Shown piece after piece: positions 8,142 to 16,080 of a DNA stretch of 64,000 nt. The position numbers were made by a program, and so were the translations under genes. The first letter of the stretch is position 1. Every line of letters begins with the position of its first letter. The DNA is from Salidesulfovibrio onnuriiensis. GTDB taxonomy: Bacteria > Desulfobacterota > Desulfovibrionia > Desulfovibrionales > Desulfovibrionaceae. The stretch lies in NCBI RefSeq assembly GCF_008001235.1, contig NZ_CP040751.1, positions 1,657,001-1,721,000 on the forward strand, read 5' to 3'. Below the pieces are notes generated by a model. That model worked only from the letters and a program-made list of their open reading frames with translations. It did not search any database and was not told the DNA's origin.

Positions 8142-8759
8142 CTATGCTGCGGCCTGATGGCCGCTGGAGAAGCTTTCGTCGATGCGGGTGCAGATGCGTT
8201 GCAGCAGGTGCCGGTCGTGGCTGATGGCCAGGATGCCCATGTTTCGCCTGGCGGCCATGTCCAGGACGCCGTGCCAGATGAGGGCCTGGGTGTTGGGGTC
8301 CAGCATGGCGGTCATTTCGTCGGCCACGATGAATTCGGTCCCCGGGCCCATGGCGCGGGCCACGGCGATGCGCTGCAGTTCGCCGCCGGAAAGTTCGTGC
8401 GGAAAGCGGTCCAGCCAGGACGGATTGACGCTCAGGGCGCCGAGGAGCTCCCTGTCCGGGGTGTAGGCCTCACACAGGATCTCGCGGATCTTCCAGCGCG
8501 GGTTCATGGCCAGCTCCGGGTGCTGGAAGAGCATCTGCACCGGGCAGTAGCGGGCCGTGGGCAGGGGCTCGCCGTGCAGGGCTACCTCGCCAGACTGCGG
8601 TGCGAGATACCCGGCCAGGATGCGCCCCAGGGTGGATTTTCCCTGGCCGCTGGGGCCGGGTAGCCCCACCACCTCGCCCGGGCGGATTGCCATGTTCAGG
8701 CCGCGCAGCACCTGGGGGCCGGAGTCGTAACGGAAATCGATGTTCTTAGCCTCGAGCAT
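8142..8759 (-). CDS. ABC transporter ATP-binding protein (DppF/NikE-like)
   Basis: The 205-residue second ATPase of a peptide/nickel-type importer. Walker A is GPSGQGKST, the signature is LSGGELQRIAVARAM and Walker B is EFIVADEMTAMLD, followed by the switch histidine in ISHDRH. It is shorter than typical DppF (~320-330) because it lacks the C-terminal oligopeptide extension. Its start overlaps the end of the partner ATPase by 14 bp, so the two are translationally linked. Substrate unknown. Confidence 0.85.
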   Translation of the reverse strand: MLEAKNIDFRYDSGPQVLRGLNMAIRPGEVVGLPGPSGQGKSTLGRILAGYLAPQSGEVALHGEPLPTARYCPVQMLFQHPELAMNPRWKIREILCEAYTPDRELLGALSVNPSWLDRFPHELSGGELQRIAVARAMGPGTEFIVADEMTAMLDPNTQALIWHGVLDMAARRNMGILAISHDRHLLQRICTRIDESFSSGHQAAA

Positions 8760-9684
8760 GGAAACACCTCACTCTGGATTCGTGGATGGAGACCAGTTCC
8801 GGCCGGGCCAGCGCGCACTCCTGGGTCCGGAGCGGGCAGCGTGGCGCAAAGGCGCAGCCCTGTATGGTCTCGTCGCCCGCGGGCTGGTAGCCCGCTATGG
8901 GGCTGAAGGAGCGCTGGGGCAGGGAATCCCACAGGGCGCGGGTGTAGGGATGCAGGAGCGCGTCTTCGCGGTGGAAGTTGTCCGCGCGGGTGATCTCCAC
9001 GGTGGCTCCCGCATAGATTACGGCCACCCGGTCCGCCACGGCGCAGGCCGCAGCCAGGTCGTGGGTGATGAGCAGCACGCCCTTGCCCTCGTCGGCCAGC
9101 TCGCGCAGGTGGGTGAGCGATTCGCGGGCCACGTCCGGGTCCAGGCCGGTGGTGGGTTCGTCCGCGATGATGAGGCGCGCCTTGCCCGCCGTTGCCGTTG
9201 CCGTGAGCACGCGCCGGGCCATGCCGCCCGAGACCTGGAAGGGATAGTGCCCCTTGACCTGCGGCTGCAGGCGGTAGCGGTCGAAGGCGCTGTCCAGGCT
9301 CTGGCCCGCCGTGCGGTTGCACTTGCCGGAGAGGCGCGCGGCCCGGTAGACCTGCCTGCCCACCGTGGCCAGCGGGTTGAGGTAGCCCACGGACTGGGGA
9401 ATGAGTGCGATCTCCCTGCCGCGCAGCTTCTTTTGCTGGCGCGGGGTCAGGGGCGTGCCCATGAAGCGCATCACGCCCCGCACCTGGGCGTTCTGGGGCA
9501 GCAGGCCGAGCACGGCGTGGGCCAGCAGGCTCTTGCCCGATCCGCTGGAACCCGCCACGGCCACGATCTCGCCTTCCTGCACGTCCAGGTCCATGCCGTT
9601 CACGGCCCGGATGGTGGTGCGGCCCAGGCCATGGTCGTAGCGGCTGAATTCGATACTGAGATTGCTGACGTTGAGCATGGTCAT
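8746..9684 (-). CDS. ABC transporter ATP-binding protein (DppD/NikD-like)
   Basis: A 312-residue ATPase with Walker A GSSGSGKS, Q-loop, signature VSGGMARRVLTATA and Walker B RLIIADEPTTGLD. The C-terminal oligo_HPY region has the cysteine pattern CAFAPRCPLRTQEC seen in DppD/OppD. The start is ATG 9684 in an ATGA overlap with the upstream permease stop. Upstream in-frame sequence belongs to the permease gene in another frame. It pairs with the ATPase at 8142-8759. Confidence 0.9.
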   Translation of the reverse strand: MTMLNVSNLSIEFSRYDHGLGRTTIRAVNGMDLDVQEGEIVAVAGSSGSGKSLLAHAVLGLLPQNAQVRGVMRFMGTPLTPRQQKKLRGREIALIPQSVGYLNPLATVGRQVYRAARLSGKCNRTAGQSLDSAFDRYRLQPQVKGHYPFQVSGGMARRVLTATATAGKARLIIADEPTTGLDPDVARESLTHLRELADEGKGVLLITHDLAAACAVADRVAVIYAGATVEITRADNFHREDALLHPYTRALWDSLPQRSFSPIAGYQPAGDETIQGCAFAPRCPLRTQECALARPELVSIHESRVRCFHARG

Positions 9685-10556
9685 TCCTGGCTGGTTCTGG
9701 GCGCGAGCAGGGTGCGCAGGTTGTTGCCGAGCAGGTCGAAGGCCTTGACCGTGAAGATGAGGGCCACCCCGGGGATGACCGCCAGCCACCAGTAGCCCGT
9801 GGAGATGTGGCGCATGGCCTCGGCCAGCAGGATGCCGATGGACGGCTGGTGGGGCGAGAGCCCGAAGCCCAGGAAGGTCAGTCCGGCCGCGTGCAGGATG
9901 GCGTGGGGGAAGAGCAGCAGCGTTCCCACCAGGAACTGGGGCAGGAGGTGGGGGAGCATGTGCTTGCGGGCAATGGCCAGGGGGGATTGCCCGAAGCGCG
10001 CCGCGAGCAGCACGTAGTCCGCGCTCTTGAGCTGCAGCACCTCGGCCCGGACCACGCGGGCCAGGCGCGGCCAGTGGGAAACCGCCACCGCGAGGATGAC
10101 GCCCCCGGCCCCGCCGCCGAGCATGAAGGAGACGAGGATGAGCAGCACCAGGTGCGGCATGGCCATGACCAGGTCCACCAGCCAGGTGACGGCCGCGTCC
10201 GTGCGCGGGCCGAAGGTGGCGGAAATGATGCCCAGGGTCACGGCGATGACCGAGCTTGCCCCGGCGGCCAGCAGCCCGATGCCCAGGCTGCGCACCAGCC
10301 CCTGCACGGTGCGGGTGAGCATGTCGCGGCCCAGCCAGTCCGTGCCGAAGGGATAGGCCCAGCTTGGGGCCAGCCTGCGCGCGCCGAGATTCGTCTCCAG
10401 GCCGGATTCGCCCAGGCTCGCGGCTAGCAGGATGAGCCCCGCGAAAAAGAGCAGGCACAGGATCACGGCCCACAGAGCCCTGGATCGCCTGTTGTGGAAG
10501 CCGAATCTCGGCCTCCGAAACGCGGAACGGCGTGTCGCCTTGGCCAGGGTGCTCAT
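9681..10556 (-). CDS. ABC transporter permease (DppC/NikC-like)
   Basis: A 291-residue inner-membrane permease with an N-terminal helix after a basic leader, then a periplasmic segment (YPFGTDWLGRDMLTRTVQG) typical of DppC, and a BPD_transp_1 domain with five further helices. The EAA-like loop is VVRAEVLQLKSADYVLLAARFG. It overlaps both neighbours by four bases. Confidence 0.9.
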   Translation of the reverse strand: MSTLAKATRRSAFRRPRFGFHNRRSRALWAVILCLLFFAGLILLAASLGESGLETNLGARRLAPSWAYPFGTDWLGRDMLTRTVQGLVRSLGIGLLAAGASSVIAVTLGIISATFGPRTDAAVTWLVDLVMAMPHLVLLILVSFMLGGGAGGVILAVAVSHWPRLARVVRAEVLQLKSADYVLLAARFGQSPLAIARKHMLPHLLPQFLVGTLLLFPHAILHAAGLTFLGFGLSPHQPSIGILLAEAMRHISTGYWWLAVIPGVALIFTVKAFDLLGNNLRTLLAPRTSQE

Positions 10557-11545
10557 GATGCCTCCTGCGCGCCGATGCGGATTCTGGGGTCAAGGGAGCG
10601 GTAGAGCAGGTCGGCAATGGCGTTGCCCGTGAACACGAACAGGGTGCTGAACAGGGCGATGCCCAGCAGCAGGGGCACGTCGCCCCGGATGCCGGCCTCC
10701 ACCGTGGCCCTGCCCAGGCCGGGATAGGAAAAGACCTGTTCGGCCAGCACCGAGCCGCCGAACAGCTCGCCCAGGGAGGCGAACTGCAGGGTCACGGCCG
10801 GGAGCGCGATGTTGCGCAGGGCGTGGCGCAGGGCCACCCCGACCCGCGATTCGCCCTGTGCCATGGCAAAGAGCGCATAGTCGCTGTGCATGGCGTCGAT
10901 CATTTTTTCCCGCGTGTGCAGGGCGATCTGGGCGATGCCGATGATGGACAGTGTCGCCGCCGGGAGCAGCAGGTGGCTGATCCGCTCCCAGAGGGTGGCC
11001 TCTTCCAGGGATACGCCGGGCGGGGTGGCGCAGCAGATGGGCGTCCAGCCCAGGGCCACGGAAAAGCAGGCCAGCAGCACCAGCCCCATCCAGAAGGTGG
11101 GAGTGGCCGCCAGGGTGTAGGCATAGAGCCGGATACACCGGTCCAGCCAGGACCCGTTGTACAGCCCGGCCAGCACCCCCAGGGCGAAACCGATGATTCC
11201 CGAGAGCAGCCAGGCCGAGGCCATGAGCCACAACGAGGTGGTGAAGCGCTTGGCAATGACCGTGGCCACGGGTTCGTTGTAGGCCAGGGACTGGCCCAGG
11301 TCGCCGGAAAGGGCGTTCTTCGCCCAGAGCAGGTAGCGCTCGGGCGCGGGCTTGTGCAGGCCCCAGCGTTCGGCAATGAGCTGCTCCTGTTCCTGGCTGA
11401 TCTGCATGCGGTCGATGCCCAGGTAGGCCGTGACCGGGTCGATGGGCGAGTTGGCCACCAGGGTGAAGGCGAGCATGGAGGCCATGACCACCAGCAGGGC
11501 GAGGCGCACCAGTTTTCTCGACATGTACGCGGCGAATCCGTTCAT
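10553..11545 (-). CDS. ABC transporter permease (DppB/NikB-like)
   Basis: A 330-residue permease of the DppB class: N-terminal helix (KLVRLALLVVMASMLAFTLV), the sequence ERYLLWAKNALSGDLGQSL characteristic of DppB/NikB, and a BPD_transp_1 domain. It forms the channel with the DppC-like subunit. A UUCG-loop hairpin separates it from the binding-protein gene upstream, and a GGAG site precedes the ATG. Confidence 0.9.
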   Translation of the reverse strand: MNGFAAYMSRKLVRLALLVVMASMLAFTLVANSPIDPVTAYLGIDRMQISQEQEQLIAERWGLHKPAPERYLLWAKNALSGDLGQSLAYNEPVATVIAKRFTTSLWLMASAWLLSGIIGFALGVLAGLYNGSWLDRCIRLYAYTLAATPTFWMGLVLLACFSVALGWTPICCATPPGVSLEEATLWERISHLLLPAATLSIIGIAQIALHTREKMIDAMHSDYALFAMAQGESRVGVALRHALRNIALPAVTLQFASLGELFGGSVLAEQVFSYPGLGRATVEAGIRGDVPLLLGIALFSTLFVFTGNAIADLLYRSLDPRIRIGAQEAS

Positions 11546-11560
11546 GAAAAAATGCTCCTT

Positions 11561-11584
11561 GGCGGCGGGCCGAAGCCCGCCGCC
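11561..11584 (-). promoter_or_regulatory. UUCG tetraloop hairpin between binding-protein and permease genes
   Basis: On the minus strand GGCGGCGGGC and GCCCGCCGCC form a perfect 10-bp stem capped by TTCG, directly after the binding-protein stop codon. No T run follows at once. Such hairpins commonly stabilise the upstream mRNA or partly terminate, giving more binding protein than permease. Confidence 0.7.
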
Positions 11585-11597
11585 CGAGGGAGGAGGT

Positions 11598-13196
11598 TTA
11601 GTTGACCCACTTCCATTGCTGGATGTTGGCGGTGATGGGCCAACCGTGCCCGTGAGGCTCGATCTGGGAGGTTCCGATGTCGAGATGCTCGTTGACGAAG
11701 TAGGTGTGGTCCAGGTTCACGAGCCAGGCCCACGGGGCGTCCCCATGGGTGTTCGCGCCGGTGGTGCCGTCCCACTGGGCCTTTTTCCAGTTTTCCAGGG
11801 CCGCCTTGTATTCCGGGGCGCTCAGGGCGGCCTCCAGGTGTTCGTCCACGGCCAGGTTCCTGTAGAAGCCCGGATTGTTCCAGCCTTCGCCCGCATGGCT
11901 GCTGGAATAGAGATGGTACATTTCAATGGGGTCGTGGCTGCCCCAGCCGAAGACCACCACGCTGGAGTGCATCATGGGCTTGATCTCGTCCCAGCTCTTG
12001 CCCAAGACCTCCGCATGGATGCCCAGCGGCTTGATCATGTCCGCGCAGGCCAGGGCCAGTCCCTGGCGGATGGCGCGGTCGGCCGGGTAGACCATGGTGA
12101 ATTCGGCGCACACGCCGTCCTTTTCCACCACGCCGTCGCCGTCCGTATCCTTCCAGCCCGCTTTGGCCAGGATGGCGCGGGCCTTGTCCAGGTTTCCGTC
12201 CTCGATTTTATTGGCCGGGTTGTCCCAGGGCAGGCCGTCGCACACGCCGTAGGCCGGGCGTCCGTATCCTTCGAGGATGGCCTCGGCCAGGGCCTTGCGG
12301 TCGATGGCGATGTTGATGGCCTTGCGGATGGCGATGTCCGAGGTGACGTTGTTGCCGATGGGCGCGCCCGTGGCGGTCTTCTTGCCTTCATTGGGCACCA
12401 TGGGGAACAGGAGCCCCCGGTTGTCCACGCTCTTGACCGGATGCAGCTTCATGCCCGGCAGCTTCTGGACCGCGAGGTACTGCGGTACGACCACCACCTG
12501 CACCTTGCCCGCGCGGGCGGCGGCAAAGGAGGTGTCCTCGTCCGTGAACAGGAAGACCAGCTTCTTGAAGTGCGGCGTTTCCCCGTAATAGTACGGGTTG
12601 GCCACGGCCACCATCTGCTGGCCCTCGGTCCAGTTGGCCATCATGTACGGGCCCGAGCCCACGGGATTGCGGGCGTATCCGGGGCCGTGCAGGTGCCTGG
12701 GAACGATGCCCAGGCTGACGAGCCGGTTGATGAAGTTGCTGTCGCGTTCCCGGAGGCGGAATTCCACGGTGTGCCTTCCGGTGGCCACGGCCTTGTCCAT
12801 CTTGGCCAGGTCCACCTTGCCGCCGGATTGGGCCGCGGTGTTGAAGGTGTAGGCCACGTCCTCGGCGGTCAGCGGTTTGCCGTCCGAGAATTTGGCGTCA
12901 TCGCGGATGGTCACGGCCCAGACCAGGGCGTCTTCGGAGAGACGGTAGTCCGTGGCCAGTTCCTTGACGATGTCCAGGTTTGCGTCGCGGCGCAGCAGGG
13001 TGCTCTGGAAGAGCGGGCTGCCGTAGCGGCCCCAGCCCAGGGTCGGGTCGTAGCCGTCGCTGGGCTCGCCCTTGATGGCCAGGTACAGGGTGTCGCGGGC
13101 CTGTGCCTGGGGCGCGGCCAGGAAGACCAGGCCGAGCAGCAGGGTCAGGACACACAGGGAAAAACAGGATTTGGAAAGATGGCACTTGTGAAGCAT
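11598..13196 (-). CDS. ABC transporter substrate-binding protein (SBP family 5)
   Basis: A 532-residue periplasmic binding protein for the peptide/nickel-type importer. A signal peptide covers about residues 1-34 (LCVLTLLLGLVFLAAPQAQA). The family-5 pattern is clear: FKKL and GSGPY segments, KFSDGKPLTAEDVAYTFNTA and AIRKAINIAIDRKALAEAIL. The start is ATG 13196, with GGAGGG five bases upstream; longer in-frame sequence has no ribosome site and lacks signal-peptide character. It is first in the operon. The ligand could be a peptide, a metal chelate or another small molecule. Confidence 0.9.
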   Translation of the reverse strand: MLHKCHLSKSCFSLCVLTLLLGLVFLAAPQAQARDTLYLAIKGEPSDGYDPTLGWGRYGSPLFQSTLLRRDANLDIVKELATDYRLSEDALVWAVTIRDDAKFSDGKPLTAEDVAYTFNTAAQSGGKVDLAKMDKAVATGRHTVEFRLRERDSNFINRLVSLGIVPRHLHGPGYARNPVGSGPYMMANWTEGQQMVAVANPYYYGETPHFKKLVFLFTDEDTSFAAARAGKVQVVVVPQYLAVQKLPGMKLHPVKSVDNRGLLFPMVPNEGKKTATGAPIGNNVTSDIAIRKAINIAIDRKALAEAILEGYGRPAYGVCDGLPWDNPANKIEDGNLDKARAILAKAGWKDTDGDGVVEKDGVCAEFTMVYPADRAIRQGLALACADMIKPLGIHAEVLGKSWDEIKPMMHSSVVVFGWGSHDPIEMYHLYSSSHAGEGWNNPGFYRNLAVDEHLEAALSAPEYKAALENWKKAQWDGTTGANTHGDAPWAWLVNLDHTYFVNEHLDIGTSQIEPHGHGWPITANIQQWKWVN

Positions 13197-13305
13197 GAAT
13201 ACCCTCCGAGTGTTATTTCGATGGTATTCATTACACAGGTTAACACGAAATGCAATTTTGTATTCGGTGAAGGTCTCTGGAATTGCAGGAAAAGTGTGTG
13301 ATTCA

Positions 13306-13342
13306 AAAGAAAAAGGCCCGCGCGTGTGCGCAGGCCCTTGCA
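13306..13342 (-). terminator. Terminator of the HxlR gene
   Basis: On the minus strand AAGGGCCTGCGC pairs with GCGCGGGCCTT around ACAC (one mismatch) and runs into TTTTTCTTTT. Confidence 0.75.
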
Positions 13343-13361
13343 AGCTCGAAATCGTCGTGCG

Positions 13362-13736
13362 CTAGGCCGCGCTCTGGTCGCTGTCGTCCTCGGCCATGGC
13401 CTGCTCGTACATCCTGCCCCATTCGCACAGGCCCCGGATGTTGGGCATGACCGATCTCCCCAGCTCCGTGAGGGAGTATTCCACCTTGGGCGGCACCTGG
13501 GGGTAGACCTCGCGGTGCACCAGCCCGTCTGCCTCCAGTTCGCGAAGCTGCTGGGTGAGCATCTTCTGGGTGATGTTGGGCATGATCTTCTTGAACTGGC
13601 TGAACCGCAGCACGCCGTCTGTTCCCAGATGATAGATGATGATGGGCTTCCACTTGCCGCCGATGATCTGCAGGGTCAGCTCCATCGTACAGTAGTAAGA
13701 CTTGCCGTTGAGGTTTTTCAGGCCGCATGCAGCCAT
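13362..13736 (-). CDS. HxlR-family transcriptional regulator
   Basis: A 124-residue MarR-like winged-helix regulator of the HxlR type: TLQIIGGKWKPIIIYHL, RFSQFKKIMPNITQKMLTQQ and the wing YPQVPPKVEYSLTELG. An N-terminal cysteine (residue 4) and Cys16 are present; YodB/HypR-like members sense quinones or electrophiles through an N-terminal cysteine. It is divergent from a nitroreductase operon across a gap with a perfect palindrome, so it probably represses that operon and itself (inference). Confidence 0.9.
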   Translation of the reverse strand: MAACGLKNLNGKSYYCTMELTLQIIGGKWKPIIIYHLGTDGVLRFSQFKKIMPNITQKMLTQQLRELEADGLVHREVYPQVPPKVEYSLTELGRSVMPNIRGLCEWGRMYEQAMAEDDSDQSAA

Positions 13737-13784
13737 GGTCTTGCTCCTTGCCTTGTGTCCCTGTTTAGGGTGGTTTTCGTCTAG

Positions 13785-13800
13785 GTATCCTCAAGGATAC
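13785..13800. promoter_or_regulatory. Palindromic operator candidate for HxlR
   Basis: GTATCCT-CA-AGGATAC is a perfect 7+2+7 palindrome in the divergent gap. A further half-site GGATACC lies at 13832-13838. Dyads of this kind are typical for winged-helix dimers. Confidence 0.55.
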
Positions 13801-13897
13801 TATAGTACTTTCAAGTGCGTTCTTGATTTTGGGATACCAATAGACGAAAAGGCGGGTACAGTAAAGAAGTCATCCTTCAACAGACAAGGAGAATACC

Positions 13898-14407
13898 ATG
13901 GATATCTTTGAGGCCCTGCACAACCGCAGAAGCATTCGCAAATTCGAGGACAAGTCCGTTTCCGACGAGGACCTGAAGGCCATACTGGAGGCGACCATGA
14001 TGGCTCCCAGTGCGGGCAACGCCCAGCCCTGGCAGTTTGTGGTGGTCACGGACCGGGAAAAGCTGGAGGCCGTCACGAAGATCAACCAGTACGCCCAGAT
14101 GGCCCCCAAGGCGCCGGTGAGCATCCTGGTCTGCGGCGACCTGAGCCTGGAAAAGTACGCCGGCTACTGGGTGCAGGATTGTTCCGCGGCCATCCAGAAC
14201 ATGCTGCTGGCCGCCTGCGGCAAGGGGCTCGGCACGGTCTGGACCGGCATCTATCCCATGGAGGACCGCGTGGCCGGTTTCCGGGAGTTGTTCAAGCTGC
14301 CGGAAAACGTCGTTCCCCTCGGTCTCATCGTCCTGGGGCATCCTGCGCAGACCCCGAAGTCGGAGAGCCGCTACAGGCAGGAACGCATTCATTACAACGA
14401 ATGGTAG
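13898..14407 (+). CDS. Nitroreductase family protein
   Basis: A 169-residue FMN-binding nitroreductase-fold enzyme. RRSIRKF at the start binds the FMN phosphate, MMAPSAGNAQPWQFVVV is the second FMN loop, and GLGTVWTGIYP follows near the C-terminus. Such enzymes reduce quinones, nitro compounds or flavins with NAD(P)H. It heads a four-gene operon with 7-10 bp gaps and a GGAG site before its ATG. The divergent HxlR regulator suggests induction by electrophile stress. Confidence 0.9.
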   Translation: MDIFEALHNRRSIRKFEDKSVSDEDLKAILEATMMAPSAGNAQPWQFVVVTDREKLEAVTKINQYAQMAPKAPVSILVCGDLSLEKYAGYWVQDCSAAIQNMLLAACGKGLGTVWTGIYPMEDRVAGFRELFKLPENVVPLGLIVLGHPAQTPKSESRYRQERIHYNEW

Positions 14408-14414
14408 GAGGAGC

Positions 14415-14705
14415 ATGAGCATGGTTTGCGTACACGTTTTTTTCACGGCCAGGAAGGGCAGGGAAGCACAGGCCAGGGAACGGCTGACATGGCTCATGGA
14501 GTGCAGCCGCAAGGACCCGGGCTGCATCCGGTACGACATGCACGTATCCCCGGACGATCCCGGCAGGTTCATGCTGTTCGAATTGTGGGAATCCCAGGAA
14601 CTGCTTGATGCGCATGGCAAATCCGACCACCTGGAACAGTTCGGCAGGGAATTGCCGGAATACCTTGTCGGAGCCCCTGAAGTCACCCTCTGGGACCCCT
14701 TCTAG
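14415..14705 (+). CDS. Putative quinol monooxygenase (ABM/YgiN family)
   Basis: A 96-residue antibiotic-biosynthesis-monooxygenase-type protein. The single ferredoxin-like domain has the signature DPGCIRYDMHVSPDDPGRFMLFELWES. Relatives act in quinone redox cycling (YgiN). It lies 7 bp after the nitroreductase gene and 9 bp before a flavodoxin-like reductase, which fits a shared role in quinone or electrophile handling. Confidence 0.85.
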   Translation: MSMVCVHVFFTARKGREAQARERLTWLMECSRKDPGCIRYDMHVSPDDPGRFMLFELWESQELLDAHGKSDHLEQFGRELPEYLVGAPEVTLWDPF

Positions 14706-14714
14706 GAGCGCGCG

Positions 14715-15374
14715 GTGAAGATTCTCGCATTCAACGGAAGCCCCCGCACGGGCAAATGGAATACGGCCACCATGCTTGAACACGCCCTGGACGGGGCGCG
14801 TTCGGCAGGGGCCGGGACTGAACTGTTCAATTTGTATCAGCTCGACTTCAAGGGATGCGCCAGCTGCTTTGCCTGCAAGCGCAAGGGCCGGAAAGAGGTC
14901 GGGGTCTGCGCGCTGCGCGACGACCTGCAACCCGTTCTGGAGAAGGTCCGCAGCGCCGACGCTCTGCTGCTCGGCACGCCGGTCTATTACGGGGCCGAGT
15001 CTGCGGCCATGCGCGCCTTCCTGGAGCGGTTGCAGTTTCCCTATCTCAACTACGAGGACTACTCCAACCCCCATTTTCCCCGGAAGATTCGCACGGGCCT
15101 GATCTATACCATGAACATACCGGACGAGCGGCTCGAGTCCATGGGCTATCCCGCCCTTTTTGAGCGCGCCCGCTTCAACCTGGCCAGGCATTTCGGCTCC
15201 TGCGAGCTGGTTCTGGCAAAGAACACCACGCAGTATACCGACTATGCCAAGTATGAGTCCTACGCCCCGGCCGAGGAAAAGGCCCGGTACCGGGAGGAGC
15301 ATTTCGGGCAGGATTGCGGCAGGGCCCGGGAGCTCGGCGTTCGGCTGACGGAACCGTTTCAGGAACAGGAATAA
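14715..15374 (+). CDS. Flavodoxin-family NAD(P)H-dependent reductase
   Basis: A 219-residue FMN reductase-like protein. The FMN phosphate loop is NGSPRTGKWNTATM and the second loop is LLLGTPVYYGAESAAMRAFLERL. A cysteine cluster CASCFACKRKGRKEVGVC lies where iron-sulfur flavoproteins carry their [4Fe-4S] ligands, but the pattern is not the canonical compact motif, so cluster binding is uncertain. Third gene of the operon controlled from the HxlR region. Confidence 0.85.
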   Translation: MKILAFNGSPRTGKWNTATMLEHALDGARSAGAGTELFNLYQLDFKGCASCFACKRKGRKEVGVCALRDDLQPVLEKVRSADALLLGTPVYYGAESAAMRAFLERLQFPYLNYEDYSNPHFPRKIRTGLIYTMNIPDERLESMGYPALFERARFNLARHFGSCELVLAKNTTQYTDYAKYESYAPAEEKARYREEHFGQDCGRARELGVRLTEPFQEQE

Positions 15375-15398
15375 TTTTTGAAAACCGAGGAGAATACA

Positions 15399-15974
15399 AT
15401 GAAGGTAGTCGCATTCAACGGCAGCGCCCGCAAGGGCGGGAATACCGCCGCAATGATCAAGGCCGCCCTTGCGCCGCTGGAGGCCGAGGGCATCGAAACC
15501 GAACTGGTGGAGTTGGCCGGCAAGAAACTGCGCGGCTGCATCGCCTGCTATAAGTGTTTCCAGAACAAGGACCAGCGCTGCGCGGTGAACAACGATTTCA
15601 TCAATGACTGTATTGAAAAGATGGTCGAGGCCGACGGCATCATCCTGGGCTCGCCCACGTACTTCGCCAACGTGACCACCGAGATGAAGGCGCTCATTGA
15701 CCGCTGCGCCTTCGTGGCCCGCGCCAACGACACCATGTTCCGGCGCAAGGTCGGGGCGGCGGTGGCCGTTGCCCGGCGGGGCGGGGCCATTCATACCTTC
15801 AACTCCCTGAACCATTTCTTTTTCATCAGCGAAATGATCGTGCCCGGTTCCGACTACTGGAACATGGGCTTCGGCCTGGAAAAGGGCGATGTGACGGGAG
15901 ACGACGAGGGCATGGGCACCATGGCCAAGCTGGGCGAGAACATGGCCTGGCTGCTCAAGAAGCTTCACGTCTAA
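15399..15974 (+). CDS. Flavodoxin-family NAD(P)H-dependent reductase (second copy)
   Basis: A 191-residue paralogue of the preceding gene: NGSARKGGNTAAMIKAAL, a C-x2-C segment RGCIACYKCFQNKDQRC, and LGSPTYFANVTTEMKALIDR. The start is ATG 15399 with GAGGAG upstream; an upstream TTG at 15378 has no ribosome site. It is 24 bp after the previous gene and ends the operon, followed by a terminator. Confidence 0.87.
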   Translation: MKVVAFNGSARKGGNTAAMIKAALAPLEAEGIETELVELAGKKLRGCIACYKCFQNKDQRCAVNNDFINDCIEKMVEADGIILGSPTYFANVTTEMKALIDRCAFVARANDTMFRRKVGAAVAVARRGGAIHTFNSLNHFFFISEMIVPGSDYWNMGFGLEKGDVTGDDEGMGTMAKLGENMAWLLKKLHV

Positions 15975-16037
15975 TAGGATGTATTGAAACCCGCGAGGAG
16001 CTGTTTTGCAGGAGGCTCCGTCGCAACCCCAAGAAGG

Positions 16038-16080
16038 AATCCCCTGGCATTATGTTCAGTCATGCCAGGGGATTGTTTTG
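16038..16080 (+). terminator. Terminator after the flavodoxin-reductase operon
   Basis: AATCCCCTGGCA and TGCCAGGGGATT pair perfectly over 12 bp around a 13-base loop, followed by GTTTTG. Confidence 0.8.

Noticed and set aside
8746..10617. Very long open frame joining the DppD-like ATPase to upstream sequence
   Set aside because: The upstream part overlaps the DppC-like permease in another frame. The ATPase starts at 9684 in a standard ATGA overlap.
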